From: DASVTR01 sp033855775
GTDB lineage: Bacteria; Acidobacteriota; Blastocatellia; Pyrinomonadales; Pyrinomonadaceae
Length of the DNA stretch: 38,998 nucleotides
Assembly: GCA_033855775.1 (NCBI GenBank)
Contig: JAWVFT010000031.1
Coordinates: 1 to 38,998 of the forward strand
Reading direction: 5' to 3'
Shown: one piece after another, positions 23,839 to 32,081 of the stretch
How positions within the stretch are numbered: the first letter of the stretch is position 1
Layout of the letters: every line of letters begins with the position of its first letter
Notes under the pieces: model-generated
Told to the model about the DNA's origin: nothing
Databases searched by the model: none
Seen by the model: only the letters and a program-made list of their open reading frames with translations
Translations under genes and position numbers: made by a program

Positions 23839-24373
23839 AGAATACGCAATCGCGCTGGTTGTCTTCCTGCTGCTGACGACGGCGCAGACAGTGCAGGCGG
23901 CGCGCTCCTTCGGCGACGAAGCGGAAGTGCGCGGCGTCGTGCAGCGAATTTTCCAGCAACTAAAATCCGGCGACTACAATGCGCTCTACGATACGCTGCC
24001 CGTCGCCCAACAACGTCGCATCTCGCGCGAGCGTTTCACGAAGTCGCTCGGCCAAACGCGCGGCCTCTACGAACTGGAGCGCATGGAGATTGGCTCCGTG
24101 CGCACGAGCGGCGACCTCGCCGTCGTTGACACGGTGATGTACGGGCGCGTGCTTCGCCCCGTTCAGAGCGAAGGCAAGATTGTCGCGCAGCAGTATCTCG
24201 TGCGCGAAGACGGAAGCTGGCGCGTTGCTACGGGCGACCGCGCGACCGTCCAAAGATTCCTCGCCGCCAACCCGACATTCGCGCGCAAGTTTCCGCTGCA
24301 AAAGTCGCGCGTCTACATCAAGCGCGACGGGCGTTGGGTGGACATCAGTTCGCTCAGGATGCCGCGCCGCTAA
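23819..24373 (+). CDS. Exported protein with NTF2/DUF3887-like fold (tentative)
   Basis: The 184-residue precursor starts MLKMKIKEYAIALVVFLLLTTAQTVQAARS, a signal peptide cut near VQA-AR. The mature part begins with EVRGVVQRIFQQLKSGDYNALYDTLPVAQQRRISRERF, a helix pattern seen in NTF2-like and DUF3887 proteins, followed by alternating strands (VRTSGDLAVVDTVMYGRV, YLVREDGSWRVATGD). It is probably periplasmic. I start at 23819, where GGAGGA lies 5-6 bp upstream; a longer frame from 23681 overlaps the small membrane protein gene and has no signal peptide. A stem-loop at 24412 ends the transcript. Family assignment is tentative, function unknown. Confidence 0.75.
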   Translation: MLKMKIKEYAIALVVFLLLTTAQTVQAARSFGDEAEVRGVVQRIFQQLKSGDYNALYDTLPVAQQRRISRERFTKSLGQTRGLYELERMEIGSVRTSGDLAVVDTVMYGRVLRPVQSEGKIVAQQYLVREDGSWRVATGDRATVQRFLAANPTFARKFPLQKSRVYIKRDGRWVDISSLRMPRR

Positions 24374-24411
24374 CATCAAGCGAGCCGAAGTAAGGACGGG
24401 CGACAAGTTAA

Positions 24412-24450
24412 AAAGTGGAAGGACGAACTCAAGGCTCGTTCTTCCACTTT
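24412..24450. terminator. Stem-loop terminator between convergent genes
   Basis: Positions 24412-24426 pair with 24436-24450 over 15 bp with a single G-T mismatch, around a 9-nt loop. The stem is preceded and followed by A- and T-rich flanks (AAAA before, CTTTG after). It lies between the end of the rightward exported-protein gene (24373) and the end of the leftward HTH gene (24494), so it can serve both strands. Confidence 0.75.
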
Positions 24451-24493
24451 GCTTTGTGTCTGGAATTAAAGTCGGCGCAAAGCGCGCTGCGGC

Positions 24494-24766
24494 TCAGAGC
24501 AAGTCTGCGAAAGAGAGTTGCAAGTTGTCCGTCTCTGCTTCCGTTTGATGCCGAGGGGCGCGCGTGCGATGAGCGCCGTCGAGCGCGTCGCGGACGGACG
24601 GAAGATGAAAGCGGATGAGGCGCGGCGTCAGACGAATGGAAGGGATGCGACCGCTGTGCGCGAGGCGGCGCACGGTTGATTCGCTGACCTGCAAGACCGA
24701 GGCCAACTGTCGCGCCGTTAAGAACTCTTCACGCGTCTCGTGTTTCTGGGGTGTGGCGTCGCTCAT
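24494..24766 (-). CDS. Excisionase-type helix-turn-helix protein
   Basis: The 90-residue protein has an HTH_17/excisionase-family DNA-binding domain at about residues 14-62: FLTARQLASVLQVSESTVRRLAHSG, then IPSIRLTPRLIRFHL. The middle of the domain matches the family closely; the end is a short Thr/Glu/Asp-rich tail with LQLSFADLL. No integrase, att-like repeat or phage gene is near, so it is more likely a small regulator than a phage excisionase. It is encoded 15 bp downstream of the secreted beta-sandwich protein on the same strand and probably shares its transcript. Confidence 0.82.
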   Translation of the reverse strand: MSDATPQKHETREEFLTARQLASVLQVSESTVRRLAHSGRIPSIRLTPRLIRFHLPSVRDALDGAHRTRAPRHQTEAETDNLQLSFADLL

Positions 24767-24781
24767 CGAAAGCGCCCCGCG

Positions 24782-25417
24782 TCAAGGTTGTTTGGTTGGA
24801 GGCGGCAGCGAAACGGCTGTCCGGTAAATGGCCGGGCCGTCAACGGCAACGACTTCGCCGCGCGCCGTGTCACCGCCGCGAGTTCTGGCGACGATTCTAT
24901 ACTTCGCCGCTTCGGGCGAAACCTGAAACTTAAACTCGCCCGTCTCGCCCGAAGAGATGCGCTCGTCCAACTTCTTTTCTGCGCCGTCCGCTTCGACGCG
25001 ATAAAGCTCAACGCGCACTCCCGGCGCGCTCGTCCCGGCAGCCGTAAAGATGCTGCCGCGAACGTAGGCAATCGTCGCTTCGTCAATTGATAAGACCAGC
25101 CGCTCCAATTCGCGCACTTTGCCCGCGCGCACCTGCTCATTGCCGAGCGTGCCCGTGCTCAGGCCAGCCTTGCGAAAGGTCAGGCCGTAAGCTCCCGGCT
25201 TGAGGCCCGTAATCATAAACTCGCCCTTGCGATTCGTCTCGACGCGCGCCGTCTCGCGCTCGCCCTGCCGAACGATGACTGTGACGCCCGCCACCGCCGA
25301 GCCGTTTTCGGCGCGCACCTTGCCCTTAAAGCCGCCCGTCGTTTTGTCTTGAGCTACGCCCACGCTCAGGCTCAGCAAAACCAGAGCTAGCGCAGCCATC
25401 CATTTTCGCAACATCAT
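24782..25417 (-). CDS. Secreted protein with carboxypeptidase-regulatory-like domains
   Basis: The 211-residue precursor has a signal peptide (MMLRKWMAALALVLLSLSVGVAQ). Two beta-sandwich units follow: residues 28-110 (GGFKGKVRAENGSAVAGVTVIVRQ, RKGEFMITGLKPGAYGLTFRKAG) and 115-205 (YVRGSIFTAAGTSAPGVRVELYR, ETGEFKFQVSPEAAKYRIVAR). They match the CarboxypepD_reg type of fold common in Acidobacteria and Bacteroidetes surface proteins. No enzymatic residue is visible; a binding or structural role is likely. It heads a two-gene unit with the HTH protein. The 271 bp upstream (25418-25688) hold no gene I can support; divergent promoters for this gene and the VWFA gene probably lie there. Confidence 0.85.
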   Translation of the reverse strand: MMLRKWMAALALVLLSLSVGVAQDKTTGGFKGKVRAENGSAVAGVTVIVRQGERETARVETNRKGEFMITGLKPGAYGLTFRKAGLSTGTLGNEQVRAGKVRELERLVLSIDEATIAYVRGSIFTAAGTSAPGVRVELYRVEADGAEKKLDERISSGETGEFKFQVSPEAAKYRIVARTRGGDTARGEVVAVDGPAIYRTAVSLPPPTKQP

Positions 25418-25688
25418 CTCTTTTGTTCTCGTCAGTAATCGCCGAACCGTTTCGGCTTCGCGTCAGGGCCGAGAGCGGCAGCCATTATAACACGCGGCCC
25501 GGACTTACGGCGCGACCGCTTCGCGCCAGGCGGCGTCGGACGCGATAATGGATGGCCGCGGCGGCCAGCAGTGTTGCCCGTCGCTTCCTTCGCAAACTCC
25601 GCCCGCGCGCCTCGCGCTGTTTCTTCAAGAGAGCGGCGCAAGCTAGTCAAAACGGGCGCTGATTCTGTAAAGTTGCCGCGGAAGAGTT

Positions 25689-26768
25689 ATGACCGAACCA
25701 CACGAGGCTGAAACTTTACGAACGCGCCGCGACCATTTGCGACTCTGTCTTTGCTGCGCATTGATGTGCGTCGCTCTCGCAACGTTGGCTCCGCGCGCGG
25801 CCTTCGGCCAGCAGCAGGCGCCGCCGGAAGCGACGCGCCCGCGTCGCGCCACGCCTGAGCTTCCAGAGCAGGAAGAAGTCGGCGATGTGGTGCGCATTGA
25901 CACGGACGTGGTGTCGGTTGACGTGGCCGTGACGGATGCGCAGGGGCGGCCCGTGCGCGGCCTCGGAGCCGAACAGTTCAAGCTCTACGAAGACGGGCTT
26001 GAGCGTCCCATCTCTTTCTTCAACGTCCAGCGACGCGGCGGCGAGATGCGTCCCGTTTCAATCGTCTTCGCCTTGGACATTTCGGGCAGCATGACGCCCG
26101 CCGAGATAGAACGCCTGCGCTCCGCCCTCCAACTCTTCTCGCAACAGCTCTCGGAACAACGCGCGCTCTTCGCCGTCATGTCCTTCGGGATGGAAGTTAA
26201 AACCATCCAGAGCTTCACGGACGACCCGCAGAAATTAGACCGCGCGATGGAACGGCTCGCGCGCGAGCCGAACGGACTCTCGACACACGCCTTCGATGCC
26301 ATTGACGACGCGATTCGACTGCTGGTGCGGAAGGCTCCCCGCACGCGCGAGCGACGTTTGATGAAGCGGGCGGTGGTGGTCGTGACGGATGGTTTTCCGG
26401 TCGGCGATACGGTCGCGGCGCGCACCGTCATCGAACGCGCCAACGAAGCGGACGTGAGCGTCTACAGCGTCACGCTGCCTTCCTTCTCGCGCATGCTGGC
26501 CTCTGCGGACAGGACGCCGCTGCCGACGCCGCTCGACATCAGCGGATTGGTGGAGAAGACCGGCGGGACAAACTCATATGCGACTGACAAAGATTTCGCG
26601 GCCCTCTTTCGCGCCCTCGCCGAAGAAGTGACTTCCGCCTACGTGCTGGCCTTTTATCCGCCGGAGGAGAAAAGACGCGACGGACGTTTTCACACGATTC
26701 GGATTGTCGGCCCGCCCGGACTCCAACTCCGACAAAGCCGCCCCGGATATAAAAGCAGTGACAAGTGA
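25689..26768 (+). CDS. Secreted VWFA-related Acidobacterial domain protein
   Basis: The 359-residue protein has a signal peptide-like segment (residues 18-40, LCLCCALMCVALATLAPRAAFG). A beta-rich N-terminal part follows (VVRIDTDVVSVDVAVTDAQGRPVRGLGAEQFKLYEDG), then a VWA domain with MIDAS D130-x-S132-x-S134 in ALDISGSM. The order of a short beta-sandwich with DAQGRPVRGL and then a VWA domain is the hallmark of the VWFA-related Acidobacterial family (TIGR03436), present in many copies in those genomes. Members are extracellular and of unknown function. The last residues SSDK and the TGA are read from the heptad array starting at 26758. This gene is the best taxonomic marker in the window. Confidence 0.92.
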   Translation: MTEPHEAETLRTRRDHLRLCLCCALMCVALATLAPRAAFGQQQAPPEATRPRRATPELPEQEEVGDVVRIDTDVVSVDVAVTDAQGRPVRGLGAEQFKLYEDGLERPISFFNVQRRGGEMRPVSIVFALDISGSMTPAEIERLRSALQLFSQQLSEQRALFAVMSFGMEVKTIQSFTDDPQKLDRAMERLAREPNGLSTHAFDAIDDAIRLLVRKAPRTRERRLMKRAVVVVTDGFPVGDTVAARTVIERANEADVSVYSVTLPSFSRMLASADRTPLPTPLDISGLVEKTGGTNSYATDKDFAALFRALAEEVTSAYVLAFYPPEEKRRDGRFHTIRIVGPPGLQLRQSRPGYKSSDK

Positions 26769-26894
26769 AGAGTGACAAGCAGCGCGCAAGCGGAAAACAA
26801 GCATTTGCTAACCGGCGAGAATAATAGTCAGGAGCATTGATTCATCGCTCCTGACTCGTCGCTCATTTGTCACTCATCACTCTTCACTCGTGAC
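26758..26894. repeat. Heptad-phased inverted repeats at the VWFA gene end
   Basis: Three 7-bp units start at 26758 inside the gene: GTGACAA, GTGAAGA and GTGACAA. The right part (26856-26894) has inverse units TCGTCGC, TTGTCAC, TCATCAC, TCTTCAC and TCGTGAC, with a 4-bp TCAT breaking the phase once. In between, 26827-26835 and 26847-26855 are perfect 9-bp reverse complements. It lies between the convergent ends of the VWFA gene and the LysW-like gene and probably terminates both. Confidence 0.75.
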
Positions 26895-26898
26895 TGTC

Positions 26899-27084
26899 TT
26901 AAAACTCCTCTTCTTCCTCGTCATCGTCAACGTCGTCTTCTTCAACGATGTCCAGTTCAACGGGGTCGAGTCCGACGACTTCCAAATCCGTCCCGCACTC
27001 TTCGCACGAGACAATATCGCCCTTGTCGGCATCCGTATCCACGTGAACATCCGCATCGCATTCAGGACATGTTCCGGTCGGCAC
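26899..27084 (-). CDS. LysW-like acidic zinc protein
   Basis: LysW is the small carrier protein to which alpha-aminoadipate or glutamate is attached in lysine/arginine synthesis. The 61-residue protein has the zinc site C6/C9 and C27/C30 and the core CEECGTDLEVVGLDPVELDIVEED, which matches LysW closely. Its tail is a run of Asp/Glu ending in Phe (EEEEEF), and the usual C-terminal EDWGE motif, whose last Glu carries the cargo, is missing. The start is GTG at 27084, with GGAGG 9 bp upstream. No lysX, lysZ or other lysine gene is in the window. So it may be a LysW paralogue with another role, or a variant carrier. Family resemblance is strong; the role is open. Confidence 0.75.
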   Translation of the reverse strand: MPTGTCPECDADVHVDTDADKGDIVSCEECGTDLEVVGLDPVELDIVEEDDVDDDEEEEEF

Positions 27085-27313
27085 TTCTCTTTTCCTCCAG
27101 CGGTAGATGGTTTGTCGGCAGTGGCGCCCCTTCCATAAAGCCGTTGGGAGGACTCCACCTTGTTTATTGTTTGAGACGCCGACAATCTAACCGCGCGCGC
27201 CGGATTTTGCAACCTTCTTTTTCGCATCCGATTTGCCAGCCGCCATAGCTTTCATTATGGTAATCAGGAAGCCTTCAAACGGACGAGGAAACGAAGCGGG
27301 AAAAGAGATTGAA

Positions 27314-27781
27314 ATGATGAGCGAGAAAAGCCTGCAAGAACAATTTGCGCCCCACAATGCCTGCTTCGGCTGCGGCCCCGCCAACGAGCGCGGGTTGCGC
27401 ATTCGCAGCTTCGCGCGAGGGCCGGAGGTCTTGGCCGAGTGGCAACCGGAAGCTTATCAGGAAGCGTTTCCGGGCGTGCTCAACGGCGGCATCATCGGCG
27501 CGCTGCTCGATTGCCATTCAAACTGGACGGCGGCTTGGCATTTGATGAATCTGCACAAAACGCAGACGCCGCCCTGCACCGTCACGGCTGACTACGCCAT
27601 CAAGCTGCTGCGCCCGACCCCGACCGACGCGCCCGTTCGGCTCACGGCCAGAGTCGTCGAAGCGAAAGATGACCGCGCCGTTGTCGAGGCGGAGTTGATG
27701 GCCAAAGGCAAAATCTGCGCGACCTGCCGCGGCACGTTCGTCGCCGTCAAACCCGGCCACCCCGCTTATCATCGCTGGTGA
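27314..27781 (+). CDS. PaaI-type hotdog thioesterase
   Basis: The 155-residue protein has the hotdog thioesterase core: NACFGCGPANERGLRIR at the N-terminus, then GVLNGGIIGALLDCHSNWTAAW, where the Asp after GALL is the likely active-site residue, and strands TADYAIKLLRPTP and VRLTARVVEAKDDRAVVEAEL. It should hydrolyse acyl- or aryl-CoA thioesters. I start at the ATG at 27314 (MMSEKS); an ATG at 27317 is equally good. The frame extends to 27233, but those residues do not match the family. The next gene begins 45 bp downstream on the same strand, so the two may share a transcript. Confidence 0.85.
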   Translation: MMSEKSLQEQFAPHNACFGCGPANERGLRIRSFARGPEVLAEWQPEAYQEAFPGVLNGGIIGALLDCHSNWTAAWHLMNLHKTQTPPCTVTADYAIKLLRPTPTDAPVRLTARVVEAKDDRAVVEAELMAKGKICATCRGTFVAVKPGHPAYHRW

Positions 27782-27825
27782 ACAGCCGGATTAATCGCAG
27801 GGCGCAAGATTCAAAGAGAACCATC

Positions 27826-28542
27826 ATGTCACGGAAAAGACTGCTGCTGCTCAGCAACTCGACCAATCACGGCGGGCCGTTTCTGGGCTTTGCCGAAATC
27901 TTCATCAGGGATTTTCTGGGAGCGACGACAGGCCCCGCGCTCTTCGTTCCATTCGCCGCCGTGCGCTTTTCTTATGAAGACTATGCGGCGCGCGTGCGCC
28001 AGCGTTTCGCGCCGTGGGGCTACGAGTTGGAATCTCTACACGCGAGCGATAATCCGCAGGCAGCATTGGAACGCGCCGCTGCTCTGGTGGTCGGCGGCGG
28101 CAATACCTTTCAACTGTTGCGCACGCTCTATGACAACAACTTGCTCGACGCTATTCGTGCGCGCGTCGCGGCGGGGCTGCCCTACATCGGTTGGAGCGCC
28201 GGAGCAAACCTCGCTTGCCCGACCATCAAGACGACCAACGACATGCCCATCGTCGAGCCGCCAAGCCTGAACGCTCTCGGCCTCGTTCCCTTTCAAATCA
28301 ACCCGCACTACACGAGCGCAGTCCTCACAGGTCACAGCGGCGAAACCAGGGCCGAACGACTCGCCGAGTTCATAGAGATTAACCCCGGCGTTCGCGTCGT
28401 CGGACTGCGCGAAGGCAGTGGCCTCAGAGTCGAAGGCGCGAGCGTCTCCCTGCTCGGCGATAAAGTGGCGACCGTCTTTATCAAAGGACAGGAACCGCGC
28501 GACTACGCCGCGGGTGAATCATTGAATTTCCTGCTCGGTTGA
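27826..28542 (+). CDS. pepE: Dipeptidase E, S51 family
   Basis: PepE cleaves dipeptides with an N-terminal Asp. The 238-residue protein carries the family triad with the same spacing as E. coli: S124 in GWSAGANLA, D139 in TTNDMPI and H161 in INPHYT (15 and 22 residues apart, as in S120, D135, H157). VVGGGNTFQLL near residue 90 is also a signature. Length fits the family. I start at ATG 27826 (MSRKRL); the frame runs 16 codons upstream, overlapping the thioesterase stop, without homology. It is a cytosolic enzyme that could complete the peptide breakdown begun by the peptidase operon at 5.5-10.1 kb. Confidence 0.93.
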   Translation: MSRKRLLLLSNSTNHGGPFLGFAEIFIRDFLGATTGPALFVPFAAVRFSYEDYAARVRQRFAPWGYELESLHASDNPQAALERAAALVVGGGNTFQLLRTLYDNNLLDAIRARVAAGLPYIGWSAGANLACPTIKTTNDMPIVEPPSLNALGLVPFQINPHYTSAVLTGHSGETRAERLAEFIEINPGVRVVGLREGSGLRVEGASVSLLGDKVATVFIKGQEPRDYAAGESLNFLLG

Positions 28543-28560
28543 ACGGCTAAGATTTCAGAT

Positions 28561-28587
28561 ACGGCTCCACCGCCCGGGCCGAGCCGT
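28561..28587. terminator. Short stem-loop between convergent genes
   Basis: ACGGCTC at 28561-28567 is the reverse complement of GAGCCGT at 28581-28587, separated by 13 nt. It lies 19 bp after the pepE stop and about 80 bp beyond the stop of the converging gene at 28670. A second inverted pair, CAAGCG and CGCTTG, lies nearby around 28640-28670. There is no T-run, so terminator function is only likely by position. Confidence 0.4.
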
Positions 28588-28669
28588 GCGGAACCCCATG
28601 ACCTCACGCACAGCTAACGGCAGAGCCGCACTATCAAGCGCAGCCAACGGAGTCGCCACGCTTGATTCT

Positions 28670-29446
28670 TTAAGGCTTGAGCATCGCTGCCAGCGCGTCC
28701 AAACTCTTGCGCGCCGCTTCGGCTTCCGCGCTGTTTGGATAACGACGCACAATCTCGCGCCAGGCCGCCCCGTCGTAATGAAACTTACGGCCTGAGCGAT
28801 TGAAGATGAAATAGACGCCCTGACGGTTATATCTATCGAGCCCGTTGTAGTTCATGTAGTAGCTGTAATCGGGCGCGCCTCCGGCCTGCATCTCATGCGC
28901 GTCGAGCCGCCGCGACGCGTCGCGCGAAAGCCTGCTGGCCGCTTCCTCTGCGCCTTCGGCGTACAGCATCAAGACCGTCGGGCGCAAAGGCGACTTGGTG
29001 AACAACTCAAGGAAGATGTGAGCGCGCGCAAGGCGGTCGAAATCTTCCGAGCCGCGAATCAGTCGCAGCAGTCGCTCTTCATCTTCCTTGCGCGAAGCAG
29101 CGACGACGGCCTCGCTCTGCACCCATCCGAATGTCTTCTTCGTCAGCGCGACACGATAAAACGTGATGTCGTCGGGCGCGCGGCGGCTGCCCGTAATCGC
29201 CACTTTGCGCCCGCGGCTCATGCGCTGCAACAGTCGCGCGGAAAGCTCCGGCGCTTCCCTGAGCGCAGCCAATCTTTCGTCAACGACGACCGCGCGCTGG
29301 CCCTGCACAGCTACAGCGCGCTGACCCGCGGGCGGCGGCGCGTTGCGACGCGGCTGAGCAAACGCCTGTGTTTGACAGACGAGCAGGAAGCAGAAGAGCA
29401 ACAATGAAGCGATTGACGGCTTGAGCCGGACGGAGCGAAGCGTCAT
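28670..29446 (-). CDS. Secreted SH3-like protein with TPR-like C-terminus
   Basis: The 258-residue precursor has a signal peptide (LLLFCFLLVCQTQAFAQ). Residues 50-115 form a bacterial SH3-like domain: VVVDERLAALREAPELSARLLQRMSRGRKVAITGSR and the later FGWVQSEAVV, typical of SH3 domains that bind murein peptides. A helical part follows, and the last 25 residues (IVRRYPNSAEAEAARKSLDALAAML) resemble a TPR-like helix pair. Its neighbours are pepE (convergent) and ruvC (upstream on the same strand, 71 bp away). It is likely periplasmic, perhaps binding cell wall. No enzyme motif is visible. Confidence 0.75.
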   Translation of the reverse strand: MTLRSVRLKPSIASLLLFCFLLVCQTQAFAQPRRNAPPPAGQRAVAVQGQRAVVVDERLAALREAPELSARLLQRMSRGRKVAITGSRRAPDDITFYRVALTKKTFGWVQSEAVVAASRKEDEERLLRLIRGSEDFDRLARAHIFLELFTKSPLRPTVLMLYAEGAEEAASRLSRDASRRLDAHEMQAGGAPDYSYYMNYNGLDRYNRQGVYFIFNRSGRKFHYDGAAWREIVRRYPNSAEAEAARKSLDALAAMLKP

Positions 29447-29517
29447 GCGGAAGTCTCCTCTCGCGGGTTGGAGGTCAATACGGGCGACAGACTCGCGCGG
29501 GCCGCGCGCGAGCGAGT

Positions 29518-30072
29518 CTAGCGAGAGGCGCGGCGACGAGTCGCAGGCGAGACGCGCGAGGCTAACTTCACGCGCGCATCAGCGGCTAGGAGACGCTGTT
29601 GAGAGCCTGCGTGATGAAAATGGCAAATGGCGATGGCGAGCGCGTCCGCAGCGTCGTGCGGTTGCGGCGCAGCGGCGAGCGAGAGCAGCACGCGCACCAT
29701 CTCCTGCACCTGATGCTTCTCGGCGTTGCCGTAGCCGACCACGGTTTGCTTGATGAGGCGCGGGCTGTATTCGTGTATCTCTAAACGAGCGCGCTCGGCT
29801 GCCAGCAAAGCGACGCCGCGCACCTGTCCGAGCTTGAGCGCGACCTTGACGTTGTTGGCATAAAAGGCTTCTTCAATCGAGAAGGCATCGGGCCTGTGAC
29901 GCGCGATGACCATTTCGATGCCGTCGCTAATCTTCAGTAGCCGCGCAGAGAATCTCTCGCGCGGGCTGGCCTTGACCGTGCCGTACTCGACCAGATGATA
30001 GCGACGGCCATCGCCTTCGACGACGCCCCAGCCCGTCGTCTCGCTGCCCGGATCAATGCCTAAGACTCGCAC
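29518..30072 (-). CDS. ruvC: Holliday junction resolvase RuvC
   Basis: RuvC cuts Holliday junctions as a dimer with the RuvAB complex. The 184-residue protein has the expected acidic active-site residues: D7 in GIDPGS, E in FSIEEAFYANN (about residue 68), and the final pair in HDAADALAIAICHF. Length is normal, with a basic Arg-rich C-terminus. The start is GTG at 30072. ruvA and ruvB are not in the window. It lies downstream of yebC on the same strand, the common yebC-ruvC order, although 283 bp separate the genes and hairpins occur at 30113-30152 and 30291-30330. Confidence 0.95.
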   Translation of the reverse strand: MRVLGIDPGSETTGWGVVEGDGRRYHLVEYGTVKASPRERFSARLLKISDGIEMVIARHRPDAFSIEEAFYANNVKVALKLGQVRGVALLAAERARLEIHEYSPRLIKQTVVGYGNAEKHQVQEMVRVLLSLAAAPQPHDAADALAIAICHFHHAGSQQRLLAADARVKLASRVSPATRRRASR

Positions 30073-30290
30073 GGATTTTTCGTCCCCGGAAAGATTTCTG
30101 CCCGACGCTGAATGCTCCGTGCCAGCCGCTCTTCATCAAGCGGCGCGGAGCATAGCACAAAAGAGTTTCGCCTGTTCTCGGAATTTACGGGCGATGGAAA
30201 AACCCTGGATTGAAAACAGAGAACTTAAAAACTTTGCAGATTCCGTTGCTATTTAATTCGACGTTTCTACGAGCCAGAGAAGCCTTGAAG

Positions 30291-30330
30291 CGATGAAACG
30301 ATGGCTCAGAGAGCGAGGCTTTCATCGTTT
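30291..30330. terminator. Hairpin downstream of yebC
   Basis: AAACGATG (30297-30304) pairs with CATCGTTT (30323-30330), and CGATGAAA (30291-30298) pairs with TTTCATCG (30321-30328), giving two alternative stems around a GCTC/GAGC core. It lies just after the leftward yebC stop at 30356. A second hairpin at 30113-30152, with arms TGCTCCG and CGGAGCA and an inner GCCGCT/AGCGGC stem, lies closer to ruvC. Together they may separate the yebC and ruvC transcripts. Confidence 0.45.
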
Positions 30331-30355
30331 CGGTCTTGGTCGCCCGCGCTGTTTT

Positions 30356-31093
<738 letters not shown>

Positions 31094-31244
31094 TTTTAAA
31101 GAGTTCCTTCTTGATAAAAATTATTAAGATTGGAGCGGGTATGAAATATAGCACAGAGAGGTGTGCGCCAGTCCAGCAGCAAGGCGACTTTGGCGACTCA
31201 GGCGGGCTCTCGGCGGAAGCCGAAACAGGTTGCAACATGAAGCG

Positions 31245-31288
31245 ACAAAGGACACGATGGCAGGGTTGCTGTTCATCGTGTCCTTTGT
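31245..31288. terminator. 15-bp perfect stem-loop downstream of yggT
   Basis: Positions 31245-31259 and 31274-31288 are perfect reverse complements of 15 bp (arms begin ACAAAGG and end CCTTTGT) around a 14-nt loop. It lies about 125 bp after the leftward yggT stop and ends that transcript before the yebC promoter region. The words GACAAAG and GACACGA within the arm suggest a degenerate heptad pair, as in the phased arrays. Confidence 0.65.
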
Positions 31289-31410
31289 GTTCGAGCGTTA
31301 CAGTTTTGCGAGGAGCGCGGCACGACGAGAGCCGGAAAAGTAATCGAGCCGTCCGCTTGCTCTGTGCAGTCAATCAAGAATCTCGGCCCTTGAGAAAGAA
31401 GTGAATGCGC

Positions 31411-31998
31411 TCAACGCGCGAGAAGTGTTCCGGCAATCGCTTCCTGAAACAGCCGAATTAAAAAGAGCACGATGATAGGCGAAATGTCGAACATTCCGAG
31501 CGGCGGAATAATGCGGCGAAACGGGCCGAGCACAGGCTCCGTCACGCGCAGCAGAAAACGCATCCATGGATTGACCGAACTGAGGCCCCACGAAAAGACT
31601 ATGCGCATGAAAATCAGCAGCGAGTAGAGAGCCAGCAATCCATAGAGCAGGAAGCCGACGAGTTGCACGACGAGGCCCAAACGCAAACTGACGATGACGC
31701 CGTTCAAAGTGAACATCACTGTCCCGACCAGCGAGACGGCGAAGTAGCCGAGCAGAATCGTTATCAGAATTGTCAGCAGCGGCGCGAGCTTCGGCTCCAG
31801 GCCCATGCGGGCCAGCCCGCGCCGGATGGGATTGACCATCGGGTCTGTCGCGCGCCGGACGTTTAAGGCCAGCCAGCCAAACGGATTCAAGTCGGCGTAA
31901 GAGACAATCAGCCGCAGCAGCATCAGCGCGATGACGCAGAGGCAGATTGTGACCACCACATACCAGACCACTTCGTTGATGAGAGCGAAAATATTCAT
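31411..31998 (-). CDS. yggT: YggT-family membrane protein
   Basis: The 195-residue protein has four hydrophobic helices arranged as two YggT repeats (about residues 8-30 with 65-90, and 105-135 with 165-190). Each repeat carries the family loop: DPMVNPIRRGL and EPVLGPFRRIIPPLG. YggT proteins are linked to cell-division or ion homeostasis roles. I start at ATG 31998; the frame continues 15 codons without match. No Shine-Dalgarno sequence is seen, but an extended -10 (TGT then TATTCT, 32011-32006) ends 7 bp before the ATG. The yggS gene lies 83 bp upstream on the same strand, the conserved yggS-yggT order. Confidence 0.9.
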   Translation of the reverse strand: MNIFALINEVVWYVVVTICLCVIALMLLRLIVSYADLNPFGWLALNVRRATDPMVNPIRRGLARMGLEPKLAPLLTILITILLGYFAVSLVGTVMFTLNGVIVSLRLGLVVQLVGFLLYGLLALYSLLIFMRIVFSWGLSSVNPWMRFLLRVTEPVLGPFRRIIPPLGMFDISPIIVLFLIRLFQEAIAGTLLAR

Positions 31999-32081
31999 GC
32001 GGATAAGAATAACAGCAAACGCCTCTTCACACGCAGAGAGCAACGGCCCGCGCGCTCGCGCTCTCCAGCCGGAACTAAAGA

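Noticed and set aside
24494..24766. Phage or integrative-element excisionase
   Set aside because: There is no integrase, attachment repeat or phage gene nearby; the HTH family also includes plain regulators.
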